From Henriciella litoralis (GTDB taxonomy: Bacteria; Pseudomonadota; Alphaproteobacteria; Caulobacterales; Hyphomonadaceae), in contig NZ_NCSS01000006.1 in NCBI RefSeq assembly GCF_002088935.1, positions 1,582,407 through 1,646,406 on the forward strand: a stretch of DNA of 64,000 bases. Reading direction: 5' to 3'. Shown piece by piece: positions 43,943-52,926 of this stretch; the stretch's first letter is position 1; the number at the start of each line of letters is the position of its first letter. A program made the translations under genes and the position numbers. The notes under the pieces are model-generated. The model was not told the DNA's origin and searched no databases. It worked only from the letters and a program-made list of their open reading frames with translations.

Positions 43943-45658
43943 GTGAGCACAATTTCGAGACGACATTTTCTGGGGTTTGGGGCTGGCGCGGCAGGACTAG
44001 CGGCCTGCGCCACGAGCGGTGATCCGCTTGCTGACAACCGCGCGGCATTTCCCGGTTCGGTGTCTTTCGATCATGGTGTGGCTTCTGGCGACCCTTTGAG
44101 CGACCGGGTCATCCTCTGGTCGCGTGTCACGCCTGCGGATGAAGCGACAACCGCGCCCATACCCGTCAGTGTTATTGTTGCACGAGATGAGGCGATGACA
44201 GACATCGTCTCGCAGGCAATGACAGAGACTTCGGCCAGCCGCGATTTCACCGTCAAATTTGATATTGACGGTCTGGCGCCAGCGACCACCTATTTCTATC
44301 AGTTCACGGCCAAGACGAGCAGCGGCGATGTCACCTCTCCCATCGCCCGCACGAAGACCTCCGCAGCCTCCGGCACCACACCCGTCAAATTCGCAGTGGT
44401 GTCCTGCTCGAATTTCCCATTTGGCTATTTCAATGTCTATGAAGCCATCGGCAAGCGCAGCGACCTCGATGCCGTTCTCCACCTTGGCGACTATATCTAT
44501 GAATACGGCGTGGACGGTTATGGCGGCAGCGAAGGCAAGGCACTGGGCCGAAATCATGAGCCAGTGATGGAGATCGTCACGCTTGGCGACTACCGGATGC
44601 GTCACGCCCAGTACAAGCGCGACCCGAAACTGCAGGCGGCTCATGCCGTTGCGCCCTGGATCTGCACCTGGGACGACCATGAGAGTGCGAACAACTCCTA
44701 CCGCACCGGCGCCGAGAACCACCAGCCGGAGACCGAAGGCAATTGGACCGACCGCAAACAGGCCGCCATTCAGGCCTATATGGAGTGGATGCCGGTTCGT
44801 GATCCGGAAGCCGGACGAGCAATGGGCGGCATCTATCGCAAATTCGAATTCGGCGATGTCGCCTCTGTCTTCTGTCTTGAATCGCGGCTGACCGGCCGCT
44901 CTGATGAGATCTCCTGGGGGGCAGAACTGGCAGGCGTTCCGGCGGAAGATATCCCCGCAAAAGCCGCTGATGTCATGGGCCGGGTGAGCGACCCTTCGCG
45001 CACCATGCTCGGCAAGGTGCAGGAGGCGTGGCTGGACGATGGCCTCAAAGCTTCCAAGGATGCCGGCAAGACGTGGCAGGTGCTCGCCAATCAGGTGATC
45101 ATGGCCAGTGTGAAACCGCCAAATCTGATGGAGACCCTGACGCCGGAACAGCGCGCCGCGCAGACAGGTTATGTCGCGACGATGATCCCGTTCAGCCAGC
45201 TTGGCCTGCCGTTCAATCTCGACGCATGGGATGGCTTCCCCGCAGCGCGAGAACGTCTCTACGCCTCAGCCGAAGCGGCCGGTGCGCGGCTCGTCACACT
45301 GACCGGTGACACGCATACCGCCTGGGCCAACACGCTACATGATGCGGGTGGAAACCAGCGCGGCGTCGAGTTCGGCTGCACGTCAATCAGCTCGCCCGGC
45401 ATGGGCAAATACGTCAACGATGTGCCTGATCTCGGTGAACAGTTCGCGGACGCCAATCGTGATGTCGACTGGTATGATCCGGACGGCCATGGCTACACGC
45501 TCGTTACGCTGACCGAGGATGAGGTCGCCTCCGATTACTATAAGGTTTCGACCATCACCGAGCCGACATACACGACGAAGAAGGTTGCGAGCTTCGTGTC
45601 AGTGCGACAGGGCGATGGCATGAGTAATCTGGCGCCAAGCGTCCCAAGCGCGGGCTAA
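43943..45658 (+). CDS. phoD: PhoD-like alkaline phosphatase, Tat-exported
   Basis: The GTG at 43943 is preferred because AAGGAGG lies nine bases upstream and a twin-arginine signal follows at once (SRRHFLGFGAGAAGLAAC), with a possible lipobox. The PhoD_N domain (residues about 40-140) precedes the metallophosphatase domain with VVSCSNFPFGYFN, HLGDYIYEYG, TWDDHE and TGDTHTAW, which hold the Fe/Ca ligands. PhoD hydrolyses phosphodiesters and monoesters outside the cytoplasm. Proximity to the Pho operon suggests PhoB control, but no convincing Pho box is seen in the 84-base leader. Confidence 0.9.
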   Translation: MSTISRRHFLGFGAGAAGLAACATSGDPLADNRAAFPGSVSFDHGVASGDPLSDRVILWSRVTPADEATTAPIPVSVIVARDEAMTDIVSQAMTETSASRDFTVKFDIDGLAPATTYFYQFTAKTSSGDVTSPIARTKTSAASGTTPVKFAVVSCSNFPFGYFNVYEAIGKRSDLDAVLHLGDYIYEYGVDGYGGSEGKALGRNHEPVMEIVTLGDYRMRHAQYKRDPKLQAAHAVAPWICTWDDHESANNSYRTGAENHQPETEGNWTDRKQAAIQAYMEWMPVRDPEAGRAMGGIYRKFEFGDVASVFCLESRLTGRSDEISWGAELAGVPAEDIPAKAADVMGRVSDPSRTMLGKVQEAWLDDGLKASKDAGKTWQVLANQVIMASVKPPNLMETLTPEQRAAQTGYVATMIPFSQLGLPFNLDAWDGFPAARERLYASAEAAGARLVTLTGDTHTAWANTLHDAGGNQRGVEFGCTSISSPGMGKYVNDVPDLGEQFADANRDVDWYDPDGHGYTLVTLTEDEVASDYYKVSTITEPTYTTKKVASFVSVRQGDGMSNLAPSVPSAG

Positions 45659-45661
45659 TCC

Positions 45662-46126
45662 CTAGCCCCGCCCGCGATAGGACGGCACGCCGGTGTCGGG
45701 GACGTACAGTCCCTCCGGCACCGGGCCTGTCTGCCAGAACACGTCGATCGGGATGCCGCCCCGCGGATACCAGTAGCCATAGATGCGCAGCCATTTCGGC
45801 TCGAGCAGGTCTGCCAGCCGTTTTCCAATCGCGACCGTGCAGTCCTCATGGAAAGCACCATGATTGCGAAACGAGGTCAGATAGAGCTTGAGGCTCTTGC
45901 TCTCGACCAGCCACTCACCCGGCGCATAGTCGATGACGAGGTGGGCAAAGTCGGGCTGGCCCGTGACGGGACAGAGCGATGTAAATTCAGGCGCCGTGAA
46001 CCGCGCGAGATAAAGCGTGTCGGCATGCGGGTTCTTTACCCGCTCGAGCTTCGCCTCTTCCGGCGAGGCAGGTATGGCATTTAACCCGCCAAGCTGATCC
46101 AGTCCTGCATAGATATCTTCTGACAT
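45662..46126 (-). CDS. queF: NADPH-dependent 7-cyano-7-deazaguanine reductase QueF
   Basis: A 154-residue unimodular QueF reducing preQ0 to preQ1 in queuosine synthesis. The nucleophilic Cys is in [13 protein letters not shown] near residue 51, the signature [14 protein letters not shown] near residue 75 binds NADPH, and FHEDC follows. Length matches the short bacterial type. It starts two bases after the antiporter stop on the same strand, so the two are co-transcribed. It is convergent with phoD. Confidence 0.95.
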   Translation of the reverse strand: MSEDIYAGLDQLGGLNAIPASPEEAKLERVKNPHADTLYLARFTAPEFTSLCPVTGQPDFAHLVIDYAPGEWLVESKSLKLYLTSFRNHGAFHEDCTVAIGKRLADLLEPKWLRIYGYWYPRGGIPIDVFWQTGPVPEGLYVPDTGVPSYRGRG

Positions 46127-46128
46127 GA

Positions 46129-47172
46129 TCAGACACCTCCAAAACGCGGCAATAGATTAAAACTGAGTGCCATATAGAGCGCGTAACCCGTGAGCAGGAC
46201 GGCACCTTCCCAGCGCGCCAGCTTGCGGCCCGTATAGGCAAAGAGAAGCAGAAGGAAAACAGACAGGCCCAGCGCAGTCATATCCTGCATCGTCACAAGA
46301 CTGGTCACCTGATCATAATCCATGGCCTGAACATCCATCGGCTGGGTCCGTTCCGCTTCATTGCCCGTCATGACACTGAACGGGAAGATCGCCGCTGAGA
46401 CCCCCATAATGCCAAGCAGGTTGAAGATATTCGACCCGATAACATTGCCGAGCGCGACATCTGCCTTGCCTTTCAGCGCCGACATGACCGACGTTACCAA
46501 CTCCGGCAGGCTGGTCCCGACAGCCACGATCGAAAGCCCGATAACGGTCTCGGAAATGCCGAACATGCGCGCCAGATCAGATCCGCCTGACACCAGCATT
46601 TTCGCACCGATCACGACGCCAACAATGCCCCCGACCGCCAACACAAGTGACAGCCAGAGCGGGCCATGCGTTTCAACGATTTCGGCCTCGCCCGTATGGA
46701 CATCGGCCACCGGATTGCCCTTGCGCCGGTCAAGGACCACGGAAACTCCAAGATAAGCCGCAAGCAGGACGAGAAACATGATGCCCATCAGCCGCGTGAA
46801 CATGTCGAACCACAACACGGCCGCAAACAGGATGGTCACGGCCAGCATGACAAGCCCGTCTCGGGCAAGCGCGCGGGGATTGGTCACAATCGGCGCGATG
46901 ACACAGGCGGCCCCGATGACGAGCAATACATTGGCGATATTCGAGCCAATCACATTGCCGACCGATATGCCGACGGCCCCATCCGAGAGCGCCTGAAGGC
47001 TGGTCACCATTTCCGGCATGGACGTGCCGAAGCCAACCAGCGTCAGGCCGATCAAGAGCTCGGACATGCCCAGACGCCGCGCAACGCCCACCGATCCGCG
47101 AACGAGGATTTCCCCGCCAGCAAACAGCAGAACGAGCCCCCCAATAATCAGCAATGTCATAATCATCGGCAT
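46129..47172 (-). CDS. Calcium/sodium antiporter, CaCA family (YrbG-like)
   Basis: A 347-residue membrane protein with ten hydrophobic segments in two inverted repeats. Each repeat carries the alpha motif: [12 protein letters not shown] and [12 protein letters not shown] in the first, [12 protein letters not shown] and [12 protein letters not shown] in the second, which form the ion site. A short acidic cytoplasmic loop separates the halves. It exchanges Ca for Na or H across the inner membrane. The GGGAG ribosome site precedes the ATG at 47172. It overlaps functionally unrelated queF in one operon. Confidence 0.92.
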   Translation of the reverse strand: MPMIMTLLIIGGLVLLFAGGEILVRGSVGVARRLGMSELLIGLTLVGFGTSMPEMVTSLQALSDGAVGISVGNVIGSNIANVLLVIGAACVIAPIVTNPRALARDGLVMLAVTILFAAVLWFDMFTRLMGIMFLVLLAAYLGVSVVLDRRKGNPVADVHTGEAEIVETHGPLWLSLVLAVGGIVGVVIGAKMLVSGGSDLARMFGISETVIGLSIVAVGTSLPELVTSVMSALKGKADVALGNVIGSNIFNLLGIMGVSAAIFPFSVMTGNEAERTQPMDVQAMDYDQVTSLVTMQDMTALGLSVFLLLLFAYTGRKLARWEGAVLLTGYALYMALSFNLLPRFGGV

Positions 47173-47286
47173 TCAGCTCCCGAATGGCCCTTACCGCCTA
47201 CTGCCTGACAAATGGCGCGCAATAAAGCGAGTTTTCATTACACGCAGATACCATAAACTCGCCGTGTGAAATGGAAGGAAAATATC

Positions 47287-47757
47287 ATGCGCCTCATCCT
47301 CACCTGCATCGCCCTGTCGGCCCTGCCACTGTTGCCAGCCTGTCAGTCGACATCGACAATGCAGGTAGCCGATATCGATGATGCGGCGACGGCCACGCAG
47401 ATCAAGCAAGTCGTTATGCAACAGTCAGAGGCCTGGAATGAGGGCGACATCGTCGCCTTCATGGATGGCTATTGGCGCTCGGAAAATCTGAGGTTCGCTT
47501 CAGGCGGCACGGTGACCCGTGGCTTCGACCAGACGCTCGCGCGCTATCAGCAACGCTATAGCGACAGGTCGGCCATGGGAACGCTGACCTTCGACCAGCT
47601 CGAACTCGTCACGCTTTCGCCGGATGCGGCGGTCCTGCATGGCCGGTGGATGCTGACGAGAGCAGATGACGCGCCATCAGGTCTTTTCACGCTCATCTTC
47701 CGCAAATTTGACACAGGCTGGAAAATAGTGAGCGACACAACCACGTCGGCTGATTGA
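47287..47757 (+). CDS. DUF4440/SnoaL-like lipoprotein
   Basis: The start at 47287 (MRLILTCIAL) has GGAAGGA upstream; the 47266 reading adds seven residues. A lipoprotein signal ends at LLPA-C near residue 19. The mature 137 residues form an NTF2/SnoaL-like fold: SEAWNEGDIVAFMDGYW, ENLRFASGGTVTRG, YQQRYSDR and a final GWKIVSDTT strand. DUF4440 members are dehydratase-like or of unknown activity; no catalytic residue can be assigned. It is divergent from the antiporter. Confidence 0.8.
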   Translation: MRLILTCIALSALPLLPACQSTSTMQVADIDDAATATQIKQVVMQQSEAWNEGDIVAFMDGYWRSENLRFASGGTVTRGFDQTLARYQQRYSDRSAMGTLTFDQLELVTLSPDAAVLHGRWMLTRADDAPSGLFTLIFRKFDTGWKIVSDTTTSAD

Positions 47758-47815
47758 TCGCTTTCTGATCGACGCTATGACAGTTCCTGGACTGGCTGCG
47801 TAAGCTGGAGGGGAC

Positions 47816-48694
47816 ATGGCACGCGCAACTCTCGACGAGAGAACGAGCAATTCCGGCTTTGAAGCCGCGATTGAAAGTAGCTGGTTTCGCAATTGCGTCA
47901 CCACGCTGATCATTATCAATGCCATCGTGCTTGGCGTGCTCACCTATCGGGAAAACATCAACCCGCTCATAGTGACCGTCCTAGAGGTATTGGACCGGGC
48001 CATCACCTATGCGTTCGTGTTCGAGATCGCGTTGAAGCTGGTCGTGTTCCGCACACAGTTTTTCCGCTCTGGCTGGAACTGGTTCGACTTCACCGTGGTC
48101 GGCATTTCCCTCGTGCCGGGCAGCCAGGCTTTCTCCGTCCTCAGGGCGATGCGCGTCCTGCGTGTTTTGCGTCTTCTGCATGTTGTGCCGATGATGAAGC
48201 GCATCACTGAAGCGCTTCTCAAGGCCCTGCCCGGCATGGGCGCAATCGTCGCTGTGCTCGCCCTGCTGACCTATGTCTACGCGGTGATGGCGACAAATAT
48301 GTACGGCAACACCGAGACTGAGGAAGTTCTTCAGCTGTTTGGAGATTTGCCAAGCTCGGCCTTTTCCCTTTTCCAGGTGATGACCATGGATGGCTGGCGG
48401 TTTGAGGTCGTGCAGAAAGTCATCGATGATGGCCATCCATGGGCGTGGCTCTTCTTCATGAGCTTCATCTTCATCGCAAGTTTTGCGGTCTTAAATCTCT
48501 TTATTGCACTCGTTGTCGATGCACTGGCGGCTGAGCAGAAAGCCGCGACCGAGGAGTTGATCGAGGATATCGAGGAAGACGCCGAAGCTGCAGAAGAGGA
48601 GCGCGATGAAATCATTCGGCTGCTCAGCGATATGAAAAAGGACATTGAGGCCTTGAAACGCGCTGCGGAGGGCCGCTCAGCCAGCACGCCCTGA
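47816..48694 (+). CDS. Voltage-gated single-repeat ion channel (NaChBac/Cav-like)
   Basis: The 292-residue protein has six membrane segments: S1 at about 27-45, S2 60-78, S3 88-100, S4 106-122 with arginines 110, 113, 116 and 119 every third residue, S5 139-160 and S6 208-233. The pore loop carries the selectivity filter TMDGW at residues 190-194, where NaChBac has TLESW. The C-terminus (240-285) is an acidic then basic coiled coil, as in bacterial sodium channels, which tetramerise through it. GGAGGGG precedes the ATG. The filter departs from sodium channels, so ion selectivity is uncertain. Confidence 0.9.
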   Translation: MARATLDERTSNSGFEAAIESSWFRNCVTTLIIINAIVLGVLTYRENINPLIVTVLEVLDRAITYAFVFEIALKLVVFRTQFFRSGWNWFDFTVVGISLVPGSQAFSVLRAMRVLRVLRLLHVVPMMKRITEALLKALPGMGAIVAVLALLTYVYAVMATNMYGNTETEEVLQLFGDLPSSAFSLFQVMTMDGWRFEVVQKVIDDGHPWAWLFFMSFIFIASFAVLNLFIALVVDALAAEQKAATEELIEDIEEDAEAAEEERDEIIRLLSDMKKDIEALKRAAEGRSASTP

Positions 48695-48796
48695 CGCGAA
48701 TTTTCACGTGCTGAACTATCGCGGAAGCGTCCATTACAGGAAGTTGTACTTTTCAGGCGCTGCTTTTCTTCAGAATTAGTCTATACTTACCCCAAG

Positions 48797-49498
48797 ATGA
48801 GCCTTTGGCAGATGCTGATTGATGGCGGAAAACGCCTCTTTGACTCCGATGCGCCGGAAGACCCGGTGAGCGGAGAGTATGGCTGCGCGCCTGATCCACA
48901 TGATGTTGGCTTCACCGCAGCCGTCATCGGCCTCAGCGCCAAGATGGCCGCTGCAGATGGCCGCGTCAGCGATTCCGAAGTCATGATGTTCTCGCGGATT
49001 TTCAGGGCCGCCCCGGAAGACGCCATCAATGTTCGCCGCGTCTTCAACATCGCCCGCCAGACAGTGCGAGGCTATCAGGCCTATGCCCGCAAGATCGGCC
49101 GCAAGTATAAGGCCCGGCCCTGCCTTCTGGAGGGCGTCCTGGATGGATTGTTCATGATCGCCGGTGCTGATGGCGTGGTAACCGATGACGAGCTGCAATA
49201 CCTGCGGACGGTGTCAGACAATTTCGGATTTGATGACGCAACGTTCCGGCGGATCCGCGCCAGCCATCTCGGTCATGAGCGCAACGACCCCTATCACATT
49301 CTGGGGGTCGCGCCCGATGCGAACTTTGCCGATATCCGGCGCGCTTACCGCCGCCTGATGGCGGACAATCACCCCGACCGGGTGGTCGGCAATGGCGCCC
49401 CGCGCCAGTTTGAGATTGCCGCACATGACAAAGCTGCCGCGATTACGGGCGCATATGCGCGAATTCGGGCCGAACGCGGCATGATCGCGGCAAATTAG
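48797..49498 (+). CDS. TerB-DnaJ (DjlA-like) co-chaperone
   Basis: A 233-residue protein with an N-terminal TerB-like helical domain (residues about 38-150, with GFTAAVIGLSAKMAAADGRVS and MIAGADGVVTDDEL) and a C-terminal J domain (residues about 165-230: DPYHILGVAPDANF). The J-domain HPD motif is intact (DNHPDRV), so it should stimulate DnaK. DjlA of E. coli has a membrane anchor; none is seen here. Its position after the channel gene does not reveal its partner. Confidence 0.9.
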   Translation: MSLWQMLIDGGKRLFDSDAPEDPVSGEYGCAPDPHDVGFTAAVIGLSAKMAAADGRVSDSEVMMFSRIFRAAPEDAINVRRVFNIARQTVRGYQAYARKIGRKYKARPCLLEGVLDGLFMIAGADGVVTDDELQYLRTVSDNFGFDDATFRRIRASHLGHERNDPYHILGVAPDANFADIRRAYRRLMADNHPDRVVGNGAPRQFEIAAHDKAAAITGAYARIRAERGMIAAN

Positions 49499-49568
49499 CG
49501 GCGATTGCGGCTGAGAGATTGATTCTCGATACGCATGACCGCATCTTAAGAGACTGGAGGCCCACACA

Positions 49569-49868
49569 ATGACAGCTGCGCGCACAAATATTTCCCCTGA
49601 GATGATCATTTCCCGCCTCGGGAACGGCTTGAGAGGGATTGCCCGCTGGGGCCTGCGCGGCGTGCTCGCGCTCGCGATTGTCTTCATGGCAGGCGTCATT
49701 GCGGTTATCACGGCTGCCGTCGGACTGATCGTGGCGGCTGTTGCCGTGATGCTGAGGCTTACAGGCGGGCGCAATAAGCCACAGGTTCGCCCGCAGCATG
49801 CCCAAACAGACGAAGGCGGCGTAACACTGGAAGCCCATCGCACTGCGCGCGGTTGGACGGTCGAATAG
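49569..49868 (+). CDS. Small membrane protein, 99 aa
   Basis: Preceded by TGGAGG eight bases before the ATG. The protein has a basic N-terminus, a strongly hydrophobic region at about residues 30-62 (one or two helices), and a polar C-terminal tail ending GWTVE. It is not recognised. It is on the same strand as, and 70 bases after, the DjlA-like gene. Base use matches neighbours. Confidence 0.7.
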   Translation: MTAARTNISPEMIISRLGNGLRGIARWGLRGVLALAIVFMAGVIAVITAAVGLIVAAVAVMLRLTGGRNKPQVRPQHAQTDEGGVTLEAHRTARGWTVE

Positions 49869-49892
49869 TCAGGCTGCCACCGGGCGCCGAAC

Positions 49893-50894
49893 CTAGTCGG
49901 TTTTAACCGATTGCTCCTGAAATGCCGTGGCATCCACGATGTCCAGCATCGGCTCGTTCGAGAGAAACCGCCCAAGATTGTCCAGAAACTGCTCGTCATT
50001 GCGTCTGATCGTTCCGTCGGTCAGCGTTGAGCTGTGCGGCGTTAGCGTGATGCATCGATGAGCCCAGAGCTGGCTTTCCTTTGGCAACGGTTCCTCGCGT
50101 GTCACGTCGAGCGTCGCATGCGCAGGCTTGCCGCTCTCAAGCGCCCCCAGCAGCGCACCTTCATCAACGAGCGCCCCGCGACCCACATTCAGGAATAGGC
50201 TGTCAGCGCGCATCGCAGCGAAGAAGTCTGCATTCGCCATGCTCTCTGTTTCAGGCGTATGAGGGCAGCAAAGAAGCACAGCGTCCACGCTTCCAAGATC
50301 ATCGCCGCTCACATCTTTTGGATGGATGATCCGGTCGGCGAAAGGTGACACCGCTGAGGACCGACGAACGCCAGTCACATGTGCCCCGAGCCCTCTCAGG
50401 CGCCGGCCAACTGCTTCACCGATATGACCAAATCCGTAAATCAGCCATCTGGTAGACCCGACTTCCCGGAATTCTATTCGGGGCCACGCCCTGGAGGCTT
50501 GCGCATCCCTGCGTTCTTGTCCGCAGCCAAAGAAATCAAAGGCTGCCCAGAGGACCCACTCGGCAATGGCTTCGGCCTGCACATGACAGGAGGTGTATAT
50601 CTCTGCCTTGCGGCCAACTTTCTGCAGAAACGGGTTCTCCAGCCCCGCCGCGACCGACTGGAACCATCTGACACGGTCTGCGCTGTAAATTGACTTCGAG
50701 AAACTTCTGGCGGCTGGGCTGAAAAACGCATCCTGACTGCCATAGACCAGCATCGCATCAGTTTCAGCTTTGCCCCATGGCCGCCTGAATTCATCGCTAT
50801 CAGATAGCACCAGAGGTGATATGTGTTCAGCAAACGGCTTGAGGCGAGGCTCAAGACGGGAGAATGTCTTTTCATGAATCAGAAGATCATACAT
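49893..50894 (-). CDS. D-2-hydroxyacid dehydrogenase family protein
   Basis: A 333-residue enzyme with the NAD-binding Rossmann domain at residues about 105-290: the fingerprint GFGHIGEAVGRRL near residue 155, CCPHTPET near 215, LNVGRGALVDE near 240 and the catalytic region TPHSS near 295. These reduce 2-keto acids to D-2-hydroxyacids. The specific substrate is unknown. Its ATG at 50894 has AAGGA upstream and overlaps the divergent secreted protein gene, whose start is at 50874. Confidence 0.88.
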   Translation of the reverse strand: MYDLLIHEKTFSRLEPRLKPFAEHISPLVLSDSDEFRRPWGKAETDAMLVYGSQDAFFSPAARSFSKSIYSADRVRWFQSVAAGLENPFLQKVGRKAEIYTSCHVQAEAIAEWVLWAAFDFFGCGQERRDAQASRAWPRIEFREVGSTRWLIYGFGHIGEAVGRRLRGLGAHVTGVRRSSAVSPFADRIIHPKDVSGDDLGSVDAVLLCCPHTPETESMANADFFAAMRADSLFLNVGRGALVDEGALLGALESGKPAHATLDVTREEPLPKESQLWAHRCITLTPHSSTLTDGTIRRNDEQFLDNLGRFLSNEPMLDIVDATAFQEQSVKTD

Positions 50895-51341
50895 TTGCTG
50901 GTCCTTCCGGCGCTCGCCTGCCTGACTTTAGTGCCAGCCCTGCCGGCGTATGGCCAGTATCAGGCTGAAGGCGATTACTCCGACACGCGCAGCCAGGACT
51001 ATCTCCGCGATGTGATCGCCTTGTCGTCAACGCTTGGATCGGCCCACGCCATCCGGCTCACCTGCAATGGACGTGATGACCAGTACTGGCGCAGCTATAT
51101 GCAGGAGCTTCTCGGCATCGAAGCGCCTTATCGTAGCCGTCTGCGCACCTCTATGGTCGACGCTTTCAACAGCGCCTTCTCGGCAGAAAGCTCCCGGCGC
51201 TCATCCTGTGATGAAGGGGCGGTCTCAGCCGAGAAAGTCTATGCCTCGACAGGCGAGCGCCTTGCCAATTCGCTGGCGCAGGCCAATTTGCCCAGCGGCG
51301 TCCGCGACGACGAGGCCGACGGGACATCTGCTGAGCAGTAA
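50874..51341 (+). CDS. TIGR02301-like secreted protein
   Basis: The ATG at 50874 (MNQKIIHLLV) begins a signal peptide cleaved near AYG-QY at about residue 26; the longer reading from 50823 is not signal-like. The mature domain has the alphaproteobacterial TIGR02301 pattern: YLRDVIALSSTLGSAHAIRL, CNGRDDQYWRSYM, and SSRRSSCDEGAVSAEKVYASTGERLANSLAQ in pieces. Function is unknown. The start lies inside the first codons of the divergent dehydrogenase, so the two genes overlap head to head by 21 bases. Confidence 0.8.
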   Translation: MNQKIIHLLVLPALACLTLVPALPAYGQYQAEGDYSDTRSQDYLRDVIALSSTLGSAHAIRLTCNGRDDQYWRSYMQELLGIEAPYRSRLRTSMVDAFNSAFSAESSRRSSCDEGAVSAEKVYASTGERLANSLAQANLPSGVRDDEADGTSAEQ

Positions 51342-51351
51342 GCCTTCTGGA

Positions 51352-52077
51352 TTAGGCCGCGATGAGCGAGGGCCAGCCCTGATGCTCAAGGTATTTTTCG
51401 GACATCCGCTGCATATAGCCCGCCAGATTGCCGTGCTCCTTGACGATCCCGCCCAACGGCGTGTCGAAATATGGCGTTGCGGTCGAGATGAGCATTGCCG
51501 ATACGGATGCGTCTGCCACAGTTGGCCCATCACCGAAGAGAAAAAGCTGATCGTCAAGCTGGGCGGCGATGGCGGCAATGTCCCAGGCGGCAAGCTGTAG
51601 CTGCTCATCGCGCGAATACCGCCCGATGCCCGAGCCATAGCGGCTGGCCCGAATGCCGTCGCGCGTCTCTTTCATGATTTGCTCGCGCATCGCTTCAGGT
51701 GCGCCCATGAAGAACATGGCGGGGCCCTTTTTGAAGTTCTCGTCAATCATCCAGCGCTCGCCGGCCATGACGGCGCCGAGATGGCCCTCCGCCATGCGCT
51801 CGAAGGCCCAGGACTGTGCCTGTTGCTGTGGGGTAAGGCCATCCATCAGCGACTTGCCGAGCTTTTTCTCAAAGTGCGCGCGGATGAAATTGCTGTCCTG
51901 GATGATCTCGCCATCATCCTCGACATAGGGCGCCTTGTGCTTGGAAACGCTGTCGAGATCGGCGATGGCGCGATCAAATTCGATGCCAAGCATTTGCAGC
52001 TGGATATCACTCTTCATCACATAGGGGCTGGGCGACGGGCAGTCGAACATCGGGCCCCATCCATAAAGTGTCGTCAT
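51352..52077 (-). CDS. Glutathione S-transferase-like protein
   Basis: A 241-residue protein with an N-terminal thioredoxin-like domain (MTTLYGWGPMFDCPSPS, then KAPYVEDDGEIIQDSNFI, which is the cis-Pro and SNAIL-like element) and a C-terminal helical domain with LFLFGDGPTVADASVSAM. It resembles the glutathione-transferase-like / Fax-type group. It is divergent from the WYL regulator and shares a palindrome region with it, so the regulator may control it. Substrate unknown. Confidence 0.85.
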   Translation of the reverse strand: MTTLYGWGPMFDCPSPSPYVMKSDIQLQMLGIEFDRAIADLDSVSKHKAPYVEDDGEIIQDSNFIRAHFEKKLGKSLMDGLTPQQQAQSWAFERMAEGHLGAVMAGERWMIDENFKKGPAMFFMGAPEAMREQIMKETRDGIRASRYGSGIGRYSRDEQLQLAAWDIAAIAAQLDDQLFLFGDGPTVADASVSAMLISTATPYFDTPLGGIVKEHGNLAGYMQRMSEKYLEHQGWPSLIAA

Positions 52078-52124
52078 CTCTCTTGTCCTTCTCTGTTTGA
52101 GATGAAGGCTTGATATCTGCCCCC

Positions 52125-52146
52125 TGCTGACAGCATTATGTCAGCA
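52125..52146. promoter_or_regulatory. 8-bp inverted repeat in the GST/WYL divergent promoter
   Basis: TGCTGACA (52125-52132) and TGTCAGCA (52139-52146) form a perfect inverted repeat with a 6-base spacer, and a further TGTCAGG follows nearby. It sits between the two divergent starts (52077 and 52172), the expected place of an operator for the WYL-domain regulator. Confidence 0.5.
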
Positions 52147-52171
52147 GAGTGTCAGGAGGCTTTGATTTACG

Positions 52172-52882
52172 ATGAGACGCACCGAACGGCTCTTCCAGAT
52201 CATCCAGATCCTTCGCCGGGCGCGCCGCCCGGTAACCGGTCAGCATCTTGCCGAAGAGCTGGAGGTCTCGCTGCGCACGCTCTACCGCGACATGGCCGAA
52301 CTGATTGCGCAGCGTGTGCCGATCCGGGGTGAGGCGGGCACCGGCTATGTCCTCGAACGCGGCTATGACCTGCCCCCGCTAATGCTCACCGCCGATGAGC
52401 TGGAGGCCGCTGTGCTTGGCGCGAAATGGGTGGCCGCACGCGGCGATGACGCGCTGGCGCGGGGCGCCGAAGACCTGATCGCGAAACTCTCGAGTGTCGT
52501 CCCACCAGAGCTGGAGCCGGTGATCGTCGATGCGGGGCTGCGACCCATCACACGCACCGATGTCCGCACCCTCGACAGTTTTGACGTCGGGTTGGCTCGC
52601 ACGGCAATTCGCACTCAGTGTAAGCTCGTCATAGACTATAAGGATGAGCACGGCGGAGAAACGTCGCGCACAATCTGGCCGTTCCTGATTGCTTATTGGG
52701 AAACCGTCCGTCTGATCTGTGCCTGGTGTGAGCTTCGCCAAGGGTTCAGGCACTTCCGGACCGACCGGGTGACCCGCGCAGAACTACTCGACGAGAAATA
52801 CCCCGAACGTCTTGCCGTCCTGCGCTCGCGCTGGGCCGAACATCGCCGCCGCAACGATGCCGAGCGTGGGAGCCAATCATAA
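52172..52882 (+). CDS. YafY-type HTH/WYL-domain transcriptional regulator
   Basis: A 236-residue regulator: a winged helix (HTH_11) at residues 1-60 (RTERLFQIIQILRRARRPVTG, LEVSLRTLYRDM) and a WYL domain at about 140-205. The signature WYL reads IDYKDEHGGETSR then FLIAYWETVRLICAWCELR, so the canonical W-Y-L triplet is imperfect. Such proteins bind small ligands or nucleic acids with the WYL domain. Divergent from the GST-like gene. Confidence 0.88.
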   Translation: MRRTERLFQIIQILRRARRPVTGQHLAEELEVSLRTLYRDMAELIAQRVPIRGEAGTGYVLERGYDLPPLMLTADELEAAVLGAKWVAARGDDALARGAEDLIAKLSSVVPPELEPVIVDAGLRPITRTDVRTLDSFDVGLARTAIRTQCKLVIDYKDEHGGETSRTIWPFLIAYWETVRLICAWCELRQGFRHFRTDRVTRAELLDEKYPERLAVLRSRWAEHRRRNDAERGSQS

Positions 52883-52926
52883 AGAGCTTAGGGGGCGGAT
52901 GCGGTACACGTGGAAACGTGTGTCGC

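Noticed and set aside
52906-52926. ACACGT/ACGTGT hairpin between the convergent WYL regulator and trmJ-like genes
   Set aside because: Short stem without T-run; it may contribute to termination but the evidence is weak.
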